Shown piece by piece: positions 1-7,306 of a DNA stretch of 64,000 nucleotides (position 1 is its first letter; every line of letters starts with the position of its first letter). The stretch spans positions 80,502 to 144,501 of the forward strand of contig NZ_KQ948433.1 of NCBI RefSeq assembly GCF_001514065.1, given 5' to 3'. Source of the stretch: Streptomyces antibioticus (lineage in GTDB: Bacteria; Actinomycetota; Actinomycetes; Streptomycetales; Streptomycetaceae). Below the pieces are notes generated by a model. The model saw nothing but the letters and a program-made list of their open reading frames with translations. It was not told where the DNA came from and ran no database searches. Made by a program: the position numbers and the translations under genes.

Positions 1-796
1 AGGCGGTCTCCTCGACATTCAGCGGCCGAGGCGTCAGCCGCACCGGACGGGCGTCGGGGGACAACCGAGAGGGCAGCCGCAACAGCAGCGAGGACGAGGG
101 CACTTCGTCACGCCGGTAGGTCAGCACCACACCGACCGGTTGCGGCCGGCGCGAGACCAGGAACAGCAGGAACTCGAGAGTGGCCTCGTCGGCCCAGTGG
201 ACGTCCTCCAGCGCCAGTACCGCGACGTCGAGCCGGTCGAGGACCTCGACGAACGCCCGGAACAGCCGGTGCCGGGCGGCGGTGGCGTCGTACAACGGTT
301 CCGGAGCCGCGGGCAGAGCGTCGGCCCATTCGGGGAACAGCGGTCTGAGCGCGCCCGCGAGCCCGCTCAGTTTCAACCGCTCGATGTCGTCGATCCCCTC
401 GCGCACCGCGTCGACCACCGCGCCGAGCGTGTACGGCACCCGCAGCTCCAGACAGGCACCGACGAGGGCGTACCGCCCCCGCTGCGCCTGGGACGCGAGG
501 AACTCACGCAGCAGCCGGGTCTTGCCGATGCCCGCCTCGCCCTCGATCAGGACGACGGCGGGGTCGCCCGCGAGCGCCGACCTGATCGCGTCCAGCTCGC
601 CGTCCCGGCCGACGAATCGCGGCGCGGACAGCGCCGGAAGCCGACGGCCGCCATGCAGGGCTTCTCCAATGACCACGACGTCCCCCCCTTGTGGACCGCC
701 CTCACACCCGCCGGCCTCTCGGAGCAGCGCCGCGGGTTGCTCGGGCGCGACACCTGTGGGGACGGCGGCAAGACTGTAGACCACATGTGACCGCAT
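1..796 (-). CDS. LuxR-family (LAL-type) ATPase regulator, 5' part only
   Basis: Runs off the left edge; about 265 N-terminal residues are visible. The frame carries an AAA/STAND-type ATPase domain: FVGRDGELD lead-in, Walker A GEAGIGKTR, and Walker B-like VLALEDVHWADEATL. The lead-in FVGRxxEL before the P-loop is characteristic of large LAL (MalT-like) regulators, whose C-terminal LuxR helix-turn-helix would lie outside the window. ATG at 796 is chosen (MRSHVVYSLAAV); GTG at 805 and GTG at 784 are alternatives and none has a clear ribosome binding site. The C-terminus, and so the DNA-binding domain, is not seen; the family call rests on the ATPase half only. Confidence 0.8.
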   Translation of the reverse strand, partial: MRSHVVYSLAAVPTGVAPEQPAALLREAGGCEGGPQGGDVVVIGEALHGGRRLPALSAPRFVGRDGELDAIRSALAGDPAVVLIEGEAGIGKTRLLREFLASQAQRGRYALVGACLELRVPYTLGAVVDAVREGIDDIERLKLSGLAGALRPLFPEWADALPAAPEPLYDATAARHRLFRAFVEVLDRLDVAVLALEDVHWADEATLEFLLFLVSRRPQPVGVVLTYRRDEVPSSSLLLRLPSRLSPDARPVRLTPRPLNVEETA

Positions 797-1382
797 TGGT
801 GTCACGCCGACAACATTGCGCGAAACTTTCGGGTCCGGCAGAGGTGTCGCAGGCGGCCTTGTACCTGCCGGGGCCGTCCTTGCGCATCCGTCCGATGTGC
901 GTGGTGCCCACGTGTGGACCGGCCGGGGTCCGCGCGTCGGGACCGCGGTTGGCTGGACTGATCCGGGCGATTTCCTGGACGCTGACGCCGGGCCGGTCAC
1001 CGGGGGGTGTGGAACGTTTGCCCGCCACTTGGATGTCCAGATGCCGTGCCCGAGCGTGGGGATCCGTCGAGCCGCGGGTGCTGACGATGCCGCCGAAGGC
1101 CCCATCGTCGTCATGGCGTTCCCGAGGGTGAGGTCCGGGCGAACCCGCCGGTGTTCCTGTGCTGGGGCCGGCAGTTCGGCGATCAGCCCGCGCAACCGGT
1201 CCGGCCCCGTTGCTCACTCTTCGTACGCCACCGGACGAGACCGCGAAGGTCGCACTGCCCGTCAACGGGCGGGGCGGCACGCTGGTGCTGCGCCCCCGGC
1301 TGACCCGTACGCCTCGGGGGCGCCGTGTCATCCGCCGAGCAAGCGGTCCGCGGTGCCACCGTGCACCGCGTGGGCCGTCGGC
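797..1382. other. Intergenic stretch without a convincing gene
   Basis: About 585 bases between the LAL regulator start and the SDR stop. Open frames exist on both strands (e.g. minus 702-1331) but none has a recognisable domain, a ribosome binding site or a natural start. The sequence CCACGTGTGG at 909-918 is a one-mismatch relative of the ACACGTGT palindrome found elsewhere in the window. The length suggests decayed coding DNA, but I cannot name a parent gene. Confidence 0.4.
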
Positions 1383-2183
1383 TCAGAAAGCGGAGCGGAT
1401 GAGGCCGCCGTCCACACGGATGGTGGCTCCGCTGATGTACTGGGCGTACTCACTGCACAGGTAGGCGACCGCGCCGGCGATCTCGTCGGGGTCGCCGAAG
1501 CGTTCCTGATCGTTGGGGATCAGGGCGTTGACCGCGTTGGGCTGGATCTCCTCCCATGTGTCGCCCCAGCCGCGCGCGGGGCCGATCTCGGTGACGAGGT
1601 CCTTGGTGGCCTCGACGAGGATGGCTCCGGGGGAAACGACGTTGGACGTGACCCCGGTGCCCTTGAGGTCGCGGGCGAGGGACACGGCGAGGTTGTGCCG
1701 GGCCGCCAGGGTCGCGTTGTACTGGGGGTGGGTGTTCATCGGCTGGGAGGCGAGGCCACCGCCGATGGTGATGACCCGGCCCCAGCCGCGTTCGCGCATC
1801 GCCGGCACGAGATGCCGGATCATGCGTACGCCGGAGACGACGTTGATGTTGTAGGTGTCGCGCCACTCGTCAGGGGTGGCCTCCGCCCAGGACAGGTGCC
1901 GGTAGAAGCCCGCGTTGTTGACGAGGATGTCGACGGGGCCGTCGGCGGTCGCCGCGCGGGCGACCTCGGCGGCGACCGTGTCGTCCGCCAGGTCTCCCAG
2001 GACCGCGGTCGCGGTGCCGCCGGCGTCCCGGATGTCCTGGACGACCTTCTCGGCCCGACCCCTCTCGCGGCCGTGGATCACGACCGCGGCGCCCTCTGCC
2101 GCCAGCAGTCTCGCGGTGGCCTCACCGAGGCCGGCGCTCGAACCAGTGATGAGCGCCCGGCGTCCTTGCAGATTCAGGTCCAT
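1383..2183 (-). CDS. SDR-family oxidoreductase with altered catalytic lysine
   Basis: A 266-residue short-chain dehydrogenase/reductase, expected to use NAD(P)(H) on a carbonyl or hydroxyl substrate. Cofactor motif TGSSAGLG lies near residue 13, followed by the NNAG motif and the C-terminal VDGGLIRSAF typical of 3-oxoacyl-ACP reductase-like members. The catalytic Tyr is present at about residue 155, but the YxxxK motif reads YNATL, so the conserved Lys is Leu. ATG at 2183 is chosen because AGGGA lies just upstream and the protein then begins directly before the Rossmann fold. It lies downstream of the MFS gene on the same strand, but a hairpin and its own operators separate them, so it is probably its own transcription unit under the nearby TetR. 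Substrate unknown. Confidence 0.9.
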   Translation of the reverse strand: MDLNLQGRRALITGSSAGLGEATARLLAAEGAAVVIHGRERGRAEKVVQDIRDAGGTATAVLGDLADDTVAAEVARAATADGPVDILVNNAGFYRHLSWAEATPDEWRDTYNINVVSGVRMIRHLVPAMRERGWGRVITIGGGLASQPMNTHPQYNATLAARHNLAVSLARDLKGTGVTSNVVSPGAILVEATKDLVTEIGPARGWGDTWEEIQPNAVNALIPNDQERFGDPDEIAGAVAYLCSEYAQYISGATIRVDGGLIRSAF

Positions 2184-2245
2184 GGTTCTGTTCCCTCTCT
2201 CGGCTCTCACCGGCGCCGTGGTGACCCCGGGAGCAGCCATCCACA

Positions 2246-2286
2246 AGTATACGCTCGTAGACTTATTGCGTCTACGAGTGGAGACT
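2246..2286 (-). promoter_or_regulatory. Tandem TetR-type operators before the SDR gene
   Basis: Two 7-4-7 inverted-repeat sites lie side by side: AGTATAC-gctc-GTAGACT (2246-2263) and CGTCTAC-gagt-GGAGACT (2269-2286), centres 23 bp apart. The first closely matches the perfect palindrome in front of the tetR gene at 4505-4528. Inner arms CTCGTAGAC (2254-2262) and GTCTACGAG (2270-2278) are also perfectly complementary. The block sits 63-103 bp upstream of the SDR start, where a repressor would block transcription. Confidence 0.6.
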
Positions 2287-2357
2287 TGTCGCGCTCACGC
2301 AGATGTCGGGCTCTGCGGCGCTCGCCTCCTCCGCCTGTGCCGCCCCGCCGACAGGGG

Positions 2358-2380
2358 CCGTCCGTCCGCCGGACGGACGG
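2358..2380 (-). terminator. Hairpin downstream of the MFS gene
   Basis: Perfect 10-bp stem CCGTCCGTCC with a 3-nt loop (GCC), just past the MFS stop codon at 2391. No T-run, as usual in Streptomyces. It supports separate transcription of MFS and SDR. Confidence 0.6.
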
Positions 2381-2390
2381 GGACACGCCC

Positions 2391-3760
2391 TCAGGGCGCT
2401 GTCAGCCGGCGTGCTCCCGACGGGGTGATGGCGAGGAGGACGCCACCCAGGCCGAGGAGCGCGACGGTGATGGTGTGCAGGCCACCGTCCGTCGCCCGGT
2501 CCCCGAAGGACAGGCTGATCAGGCTCGACGACAGCACGGCGCCCAGGTAGGTGAAGGTCCGCATGAGTCCGGCGGCGACGCCCACGGCCTCGGCGGGCGC
2601 CTGTTGGTACACCGCGGCCTGGTTCCCGATCACTCCCAGACCCGATACCACCCCGAACACCATGGTGATCAGCACCAGGACCCAGATCGGCGTGGTCGAG
2701 GTGAACAGCAGGAGCCCGGCCGGACCGACCACCGCGGCGACGGCGGTGCAGTACAAGGCGGGGCGCACCAGGTTGCGCCGGGCGAAGGGCAAGGAGACGA
2801 GGGCGGCGAACACCGACATCGGCAGGACCAGCAGACCCACGCCGATCGCGGAGAGCCCCCGCGTCCCCTGCAACCACTGGGTGAGGCCGTACAGGATGCA
2901 GTAGTTGAGCAGGAAGGTGAGGCAGACACGCAGATACGTGGCGCTCAGCGCCTTGTTCCCGGCGAGCATGCGTACGTCGACGAACGGGTCGTCGACCCTT
3001 CGCTCCCGCAGGATCAGCGCGGCGAGCAGGACCACCGTGAGCGCACACAGCGGCCAGCGCGGGTGGTGCAGGTCGTTGAGGAAGAACAGCAGGGAGGCGA
3101 TGGTGCCGGCGAACAGCGCCATGCCGGGGATGTCCAGGGGGGACGGGGGTGCGCTGTGGGCGGTGCGCTCGGCGCGGGAGGGGTCCCGCGGGACCCAGGC
3201 GAGGGTCATCAGCACCCCGAGGAGCACCAGGGGGACGTTGATGAAGAAGGTGGTCCGCCAGCCGGCGGCCGCGGCCAGCAGCCCGCCCAGCGGCAGCCCG
3301 AGGGCCGAGGTGACCTGGGCGGCGATCGCCAGCGCGCCCAGGGTGCCGCCCGGCGCTGCCGTTTCATGCCGGGCGGCCCACCTGCGGACGATCACCATCG
3401 CCGTCGGATAACCGGCCGAGGTGCCGATGCCGAGAAGGACACGTGCGGCCACCAGGGTCGGGAGGTTCGGCGCCACCGTCCCCAGTGCCCCGCCGGTCCC
3501 GACCAGGGCCAGCCCGGCGATGAAGACGCGGCGCGGGCCCAGCCGTTCGGCCAGCCGCCCCATCGTGGGCTGCCCGATCGCGCTGGACAGGTAGAGAGTC
3601 GACACCAGCCAGATCATGGATGCCGCTCCGGCGTGGAAGAGCCGAGCATCAGCGGCAGGACGAACCGCCAACCGGGACCGACGGCCGCGCGGCTTTCACC
3701 TGAAGAGCTTCCCGGCTTTCCGGCGGCGCGGCGGACCGTTGACGCCTTACGTATCTCCAT
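2391..3760 (-). pseudogene. MFS transporter with an N-terminal frameshifting deletion
   Basis: Major facilitator superfamily drug/metabolite exporter. The main frame covers 2391-3671 (first possible start TTG 3671) and contains most of the membrane segments and the loop signature GRLAERLGPRRVF. The missing N-terminus is found in another frame: ATG 3758-3760 begins MEIRKASTVRR and runs into WRFVLPLMLGS, which looks like a first transmembrane helix, before stopping. Around 3636-3648 the two frames meet (LMLGS then LFHAGAA), and by family comparison about 20 residues of helix 1 appear lost with a frame change. The original start at 3760 lies exactly 12 bp from a MarR-type operator, supporting it as the true start. 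Either a pseudogene or a truncated protein from TTG 3671 lacking helix 1; a sequencing error cannot alone explain the missing residues. Confidence 0.7.
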
Positions 3761-3766
3761 ATCTCG

Positions 3767-3787
3767 CTAGTACAGGCAACCTGAACA
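3767..3787 (-). promoter_or_regulatory. MarR-type operator before the MFS gene
   Basis: Inverted repeat CAGG-CAA-CCTG at 3773-3783, 12 bp upstream of ATG 3760. The same site with the same spacing precedes the marR gene (5065-5075). On the coding strand both read TGTnCAGGTnGCCTGTA. Confidence 0.6.
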
Positions 3788-3870
3788 GTTTACCTTCATA
3801 GGTGTGCACGGGGACCGCACCGTCGGTGTTTGCATATGTTTGCGAGGAGCGAGCCCGAAACGCTCACATG

Positions 3871-4476
3871 TCAGTCTGACTCGGGGTCCAACAGAACCCG
3901 CAGCATCGCTTCCACCTGGCGGGTGAGGCGCTCGGGATCGGCCTCGATCAGTGCGGTGTTGCCCAGCACCTTCCGCATCAGCCACACCCCTGCGATCACC
4001 GACAGCGCCAGCGCCGTCCGCTCGTCCGTATGCTCGCCCGTGAGCATGGCGGCCAGCTCCCGCTCCACATGGCGTTCGATGCCGGCCCGGGCGATCTCGG
4101 CGGTGCGCGGGTTGGGCGCCGAGCGCAGCATCAGCAGGAACGGGCTGAGGTGATCGGCCTCGGGGGCGGTGCGCTCCACCAGGGCGGCGGCGATGTCCCG
4201 GCTCAGAGCGGCCGGATCACCGGTGACGACGGTGCGCGGGGCGAAGGAGACGTCCACGGCCTCGGTGAAGAGCTGCTCCTTGGATCCGAAATAGCGGTTG
4301 ACCAGCATCGCCGTCACGCCGGCAGCCTTGGCGATGTCCCGCACACCGGCTCCGTCGTAACCGACGCGGGTGAAGGCCTCCACGGCGGATCGGAGAATCG
4401 CCTCACGGGTCGCTGCCGCGTTGCGCGGCCGTTTGGCCGCTGACGGACCGGACGTCGGGGGCGGTTCAGTCTCCAT
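3871..4476 (-). CDS. TetR/AcrR-family transcriptional repressor
   Basis: A 201-residue regulator. The N-terminal helix-turn-helix (about residues 20-66) includes AAGVTAMLVNRYFGSKEQLF, and the C-terminal half is the variable ligand-binding domain. ATG 4476 (METEPPPTSG) is preferred over the upstream TTG at 4494 because TetR proteins rarely have longer leaders. A perfect palindrome 29 bp upstream is the likely autoregulatory operator; a related pair stands before the SDR gene at 2183, so SDR repression is the likely job. It lies between the MFS gene and marR on the same strand. The ligand is unknown. Confidence 0.9.
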   Translation of the reverse strand: METEPPPTSGPSAAKRPRNAAATREAILRSAVEAFTRVGYDGAGVRDIAKAAGVTAMLVNRYFGSKEQLFTEAVDVSFAPRTVVTGDPAALSRDIAAALVERTAPEADHLSPFLLMLRSAPNPRTAEIARAGIERHVERELAAMLTGEHTDERTALALSVIAGVWLMRKVLGNTALIEADPERLTRQVEAMLRVLLDPESD

Positions 4477-4504
4477 GGCTCGCAGTGTAACCAAGAACCG
4501 AGGG

Positions 4505-4528
4505 CAAAGTATACGAATGTATACTTTG
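4505..4528 (-). promoter_or_regulatory. Perfect TetR operator
   Basis: CAAAGTATAC and GTATACTTTG are perfect 10-bp inverted arms with a 4-bp spacer (gaat), between the marR stop and the tetR start. It shares the AGTATAC-n4 core with the site at 2246-2263. Confidence 0.75.
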
Positions 4529-4566
4529 TGGGTCGACGCGGCGCGTCCATGACGCGCTCGGGGATG

Positions 4567-5052
4567 TCAGGCCGTGGGCCGGGGGCCGCGGCGCACGGCG
4601 GAAACCGCGTCCGAGTCGGCCAGGCGTTCCAGGATGCGCACCAGCGCACCCAGCCCGTCACGCTCACCGTCGGTCAGGGTCAGCTCGATCGCGGCGGTCA
4701 GCCAGGCTTCCCGCGCCTCGATCCAGCGCTCGACCTCCTCCCTCCCCCGGGCGGTGGCCGTGATCAGGATACGGCGGCCGTCGTCGGGGTCGGGACTGCG
4801 CGTGACCAGGCCGTGCTTCTCCAGCACGGCGAGGGTCTGGGACATGGATTGCGGGCGCATGTACTCGGCAGCGGCGAGATCGCTCGTCGTCGCGGGCGGA
4901 CCGTGGACCACACGGTGCAGAGCGGCCAGTTGGCCACGGCTCCACGGTCCCGCGCCCATGCCGGTCTCGGAGCGGATACGCCCGCGCAGCCGGTCCATGG
5001 AACGGACGAGTTCCAGGGCCAGGTTTGCCGGCGGATTGTCATTCGGCGCCAC
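4567..5052 (-). CDS. MarR-family transcriptional regulator
   Basis: A 161-residue winged-helix protein. The recognition region is TSDLAAAEYMRPQSMSQTLA, followed by the wing LVTRSPDPDDGRRILITAT, whose D-x-R-D/G-R pattern is typical of MarR. The open frame extends to a GTG at 5091, but the operator CAGG-CTA-CCTG at 5065-5075 would then be inside the gene. GTG 5052 places the operator 12 bp upstream, exactly as in the MFS gene. TATGCT (5064-5059 on the coding strand) just before the start could be a -10 element giving a nearly leaderless mRNA. Likely represses itself and the MFS transporter. Confidence 0.85.
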   Translation of the reverse strand: MAPNDNPPANLALELVRSMDRLRGRIRSETGMGAGPWSRGQLAALHRVVHGPPATTSDLAAAEYMRPQSMSQTLAVLEKHGLVTRSPDPDDGRRILITATARGREEVERWIEAREAWLTAAIELTLTDGERDGLGALVRILERLADSDAVSAVRRGPRPTA

Positions 5053-5058
5053 CCGTGA

Positions 5059-5079
5059 AGCATACAGGCTACCTGCACA
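5059..5079 (-). promoter_or_regulatory. MarR-type operator and possible -10 before marR
   Basis: CAGG-CTA-CCTG at 5065-5075, twin of the site at 3773-3783. TATGCT on the minus strand overlaps its downstream edge, six bases before the GTG start. Confidence 0.6.
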
Positions 5080-5270
5080 TTTCCCACTCACGCCCGACAG
5101 GCGCTCGCCCGGCTACCGCGAGGTCGGCGCCGGTTCCGGCACACCCACTTGTTCTCACTCACGACTTCGGGACTGTGACACACCTGTCTTCCCCTGCCCC
5201 GGAGGCCGCCGCTCCCGCCTCGGGCCCGGCCGCCGGCCCCGTGCCGCACGGTGTCGCAGGTACGAGGAGC

Positions 5271-5339
5271 GTCGCACGGCACGGACGGCCAGTGTGGTCG
5301 GCACGAACGGTCAGTGTCGTCGGCACGAACGGTCACACC
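5271..5339 (+). repeat. 22-bp direct repeats upstream of the flavoprotein gene
   Basis: Two full units at 5281-5302 and 5303-5324 plus a partial third at 5325-5339 share ACGnACGGnCAGTGTnGTCGGC. The period is exactly 22 bp, about two helical turns, 30-90 bp upstream of the start at 5370. Direct repeats with this phasing are typical for AraC-type activators, and an AraC-family gene lies immediately downstream at 5957-6901. Confidence 0.6.
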
Positions 5340-5369
5340 CTGGAGAGGCCGCGGGCGCATCGTGGAGGC

Positions 5370-5960
5370 ATGAACAGCAACAACTCCTCCCCCTTCGGCG
5401 GGCGTCTGCTCATCGGCGCCACCGGTTCGGCCGCGGTGGCGACGCTTCCGGCATACATCAACGCACTGCGTGCCGGCTTCACCGGGAGCGTCACCGTCCT
5501 CATGACGCACACCGCTGCCACGTTCCTTCCCCCGCACACGGTTCGGTTGTTCGCCGACCGTGTGGTCACCGGCACCGCGCCCGACGACTGGGCACAGGAG
5601 AACCACGCGACCCTGGCGGCAGAGCACGACATGATGGCCGTGCTGCCGGCCACGGCCAACATCCTCTCCGCCGCAGCCTCGGGTGCCGTGCCGAACATGC
5701 TGACCGCCACGATCACCGCGGCGGACTTCCCTGTGGTGTTCTTCCCCGTAATGACCGAGGCGATGTGGGGCAAGCCGGCGATCCAGCGCAATGTGGACCA
5801 GCTCCGGCAGGACGGACATCACGTCATCGACCCTCAGCAGGGACAGCGCTACGACGTCGGTCTCGGTGAGTTCGTGAAAGCCCCCATGCCGCCCGCCCCG
5901 CCCCAATTCATCGAAGCGGTGCGCGCCTTCATGCCGCAGAGCGGGTCCGCGGCGGCCTAG
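5370..5960 (+). CDS. Flavoprotein (PPC decarboxylase-like FMN-binding family)
   Basis: A 196-residue protein of the flavoprotein/HFCD fold, the family of phosphopantothenoylcysteine and lantibiotic-cysteine decarboxylases. The N-terminus GGRLLIGATGSAAV matches the FMN-binding GxTGS motif, and AVLPATANILSAAASGAVPN plus FPVVFFPVMTEAMW match later conserved blocks (PATANxx; PxMNxxMW in the family, here PVMTEAMW). The usual catalytic His and the PxMN Asn are not clear, so the reaction is uncertain. ATG 5370 has GTGGAGGC upstream. Its stop overlaps the stop of the convergent AraC gene by four bases. The repeats at 5281-5339 suggest activation by that AraC protein. Confidence 0.8.
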   Translation: MNSNNSSPFGGRLLIGATGSAAVATLPAYINALRAGFTGSVTVLMTHTAATFLPPHTVRLFADRVVTGTAPDDWAQENHATLAAEHDMMAVLPATANILSAAASGAVPNMLTATITAADFPVVFFPVMTEAMWGKPAIQRNVDQLRQDGHHVIDPQQGQRYDVGLGEFVKAPMPPAPPQFIEAVRAFMPQSGSAAA

Positions 5961-6901
5961 CCACGGCCGTACCGGGCCCGGTATGTGCCGGGCGTCACGC
6001 CTGTCACGGCCTTGAACGCACGGTGCAGTTGGGCTTCGCCGCCGAACCCGCAGGCGCCGGCGACGGCGGAAAGAGTCTGCTCGGGGGTGGTGGAGAGCAG
6101 CCGCTGGGCATGTGTGACGCGCAGCCTGCGGATCAGCTCCGTCAGGGACTCACCGTCGTCGGCCAATGCCCGGTACATCGTGCGTCGTGAGACACCGCAG
6201 GCCGCGGCCACCGCGGCGGCGTCCAGGCCGGAGTCGGTGAGGTGGCGACGGACGAAGCGATGGACACGTTGCCTCGTCACCGCCGACGGCGTCTGGGACG
6301 GTACGGCGCCCGCGGCCCAGGCCAGGGCGGTGTCCAGCAGGTCGACGGCGTGCGGCAGCAGCACCGTCGCGGCCCTGCGGTCCGTGCCGTGCAGTCGGTC
6401 GAGTCCTATCAGGAAGTCCGTGACGATCCCGCTGGGGCCGGAGGCTCCCAGCTCCACGGCTGTCGCTCCGCTCAGGAAGCGGTGCGACAGCCGTGTTTTG
6501 GGGATCTTCATCACCAGTTGAGAGAAGTCGTCCGCGAAGTTCAGCGCGTAGGGGCGGGAGCTGTCGAGGAAGGCCATGGTGCCGGGGGTGAGCACCGCCA
6601 CCCGCCGGTTCTGCTCCAGTCTGGCCCGGCCGCGCAATTGGATATTGACGAGCAGGACGTCCTGATCGTCCCGGGTGATGAGCCGCTGTGTCCGTGCCAC
6701 CCGCTGCGGGCCCGCGGTCAGCGAGGCGAAGGCGACACCGTCCAGGAGGGACGTGTCGATGCGGCCCTCGAAGACCGCGCCGGGCTCGGGACGTACCGCG
6801 ACTCCGACAAACGTGTCACAGACGACGTCGGCCCAATAGCTGAGGGCGTCGCAGGCCTCGACCTCGGTGCTGGACCACTGCATGTGTGCGGGCTCGCTCA
6901 T
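5957..6901 (-). CDS. AraC-family transcriptional regulator
   Basis: A 314-residue protein: the N-terminal half resembles the AraC-binding-like (cupin) domain with FxGRIDTSLLDG and VLLVNIQLRGRARLEQNRR. The C-terminal HTH_18 pair includes AAVAAACGVSRRTMYRAL and LSAVAGACGFGGEAQLHRAF, ending in VTPGTYRARYG. ATG 6901 is preceded closely by GGAG; a second ATG seven residues in is also possible. Convergent with the flavoprotein gene, tail to tail, and probably its regulator through the 22-bp repeats. No ligand can be inferred. Confidence 0.92.
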   Translation of the reverse strand: MSEPAHMQWSSTEVEACDALSYWADVVCDTFVGVAVRPEPGAVFEGRIDTSLLDGVAFASLTAGPQRVARTQRLITRDDQDVLLVNIQLRGRARLEQNRRVAVLTPGTMAFLDSSRPYALNFADDFSQLVMKIPKTRLSHRFLSGATAVELGASGPSGIVTDFLIGLDRLHGTDRRAATVLLPHAVDLLDTALAWAAGAVPSQTPSAVTRQRVHRFVRRHLTDSGLDAAAVAAACGVSRRTMYRALADDGESLTELIRRLRVTHAQRLLSTTPEQTLSAVAGACGFGGEAQLHRAFKAVTGVTPGTYRARYGRG

Positions 6902-6946
6902 ATCTCCATGATGCGCGGTGTGTGCGGTCCGAGCAGCGGACGGATG

Positions 6947-7306
6947 TCAGGGTGCCGGATCGATGCGGATCGTCGCGGCCCGGGCCTGCGGGCTCGCCAC
7001 CAGGGCGTCGGCGACCGCACCGTACTTGCCGCGGAAGGCGGCGTCGAGCCCGGCGGGTGGTTGCAGATCTCCGGTCGTGAGCAGCACGGGGCGGCTGCCG
7101 CCGCCCACCTGGATCGTTCCGTGGCCGTGTGTACGTGCCGCCTGGTACCAGCGGGAGCGGACGCCGCGGTAGGCGCGGACGTACAGTTCGCCGTCGACGA
7201 CGGCCATGCCGATCTCCACGCCTGGGCCGTCGGTGTCGCCAGCGGTCAGGACCAGGGAGTAGGTCTCGGAGAAGAGGGACTGTTCTTCGGGTGTCCAGGC
7301 GGTCAT
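6947..7306 (-). CDS. DUF2255-family protein
   Basis: A 119-residue protein resembling DUF2255, a small family related to split-barrel flavin/heme-binding proteins. Recognisable features are the N-terminal WTPEEQSLFSE, the central GELYVRAYRGVRSRWYQAAR and HGTIQVGGGSRPVLL. Its ATG overlaps the stop of the upstream XRE regulator gene by four bases (ATGA), so the two are translationally coupled. Biochemical function is unknown. Confidence 0.8.
   Translation of the reverse strand: MTAWTPEEQSLFSETYSLVLTAGDTDGPGVEIGMAVVDGELYVRAYRGVRSRWYQAARTHGHGTIQVGGGSRPVLLTTGDLQPPAGLDAAFRGKYGAVADALVASPQARAATIRIDPAP

Noticed and set aside
702-1331. 209-codon minus-strand frame in the gap after the first gene
   Set aside because: Overlaps the LAL start region; no RBS or domain.
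816-3770. 984-codon open frame on the plus strand
   Set aside because: It is antisense to the SDR and MFS genes; composition is Arg/Gly/Asp-rich as expected for a GC-rich shadow, with no domains.
5053-5091. GTG 5091 as start of marR
   Set aside because: It would put the CAGG-n3-CCTG operator inside the gene; GTG 5052 fits the spacing seen at the MFS gene.
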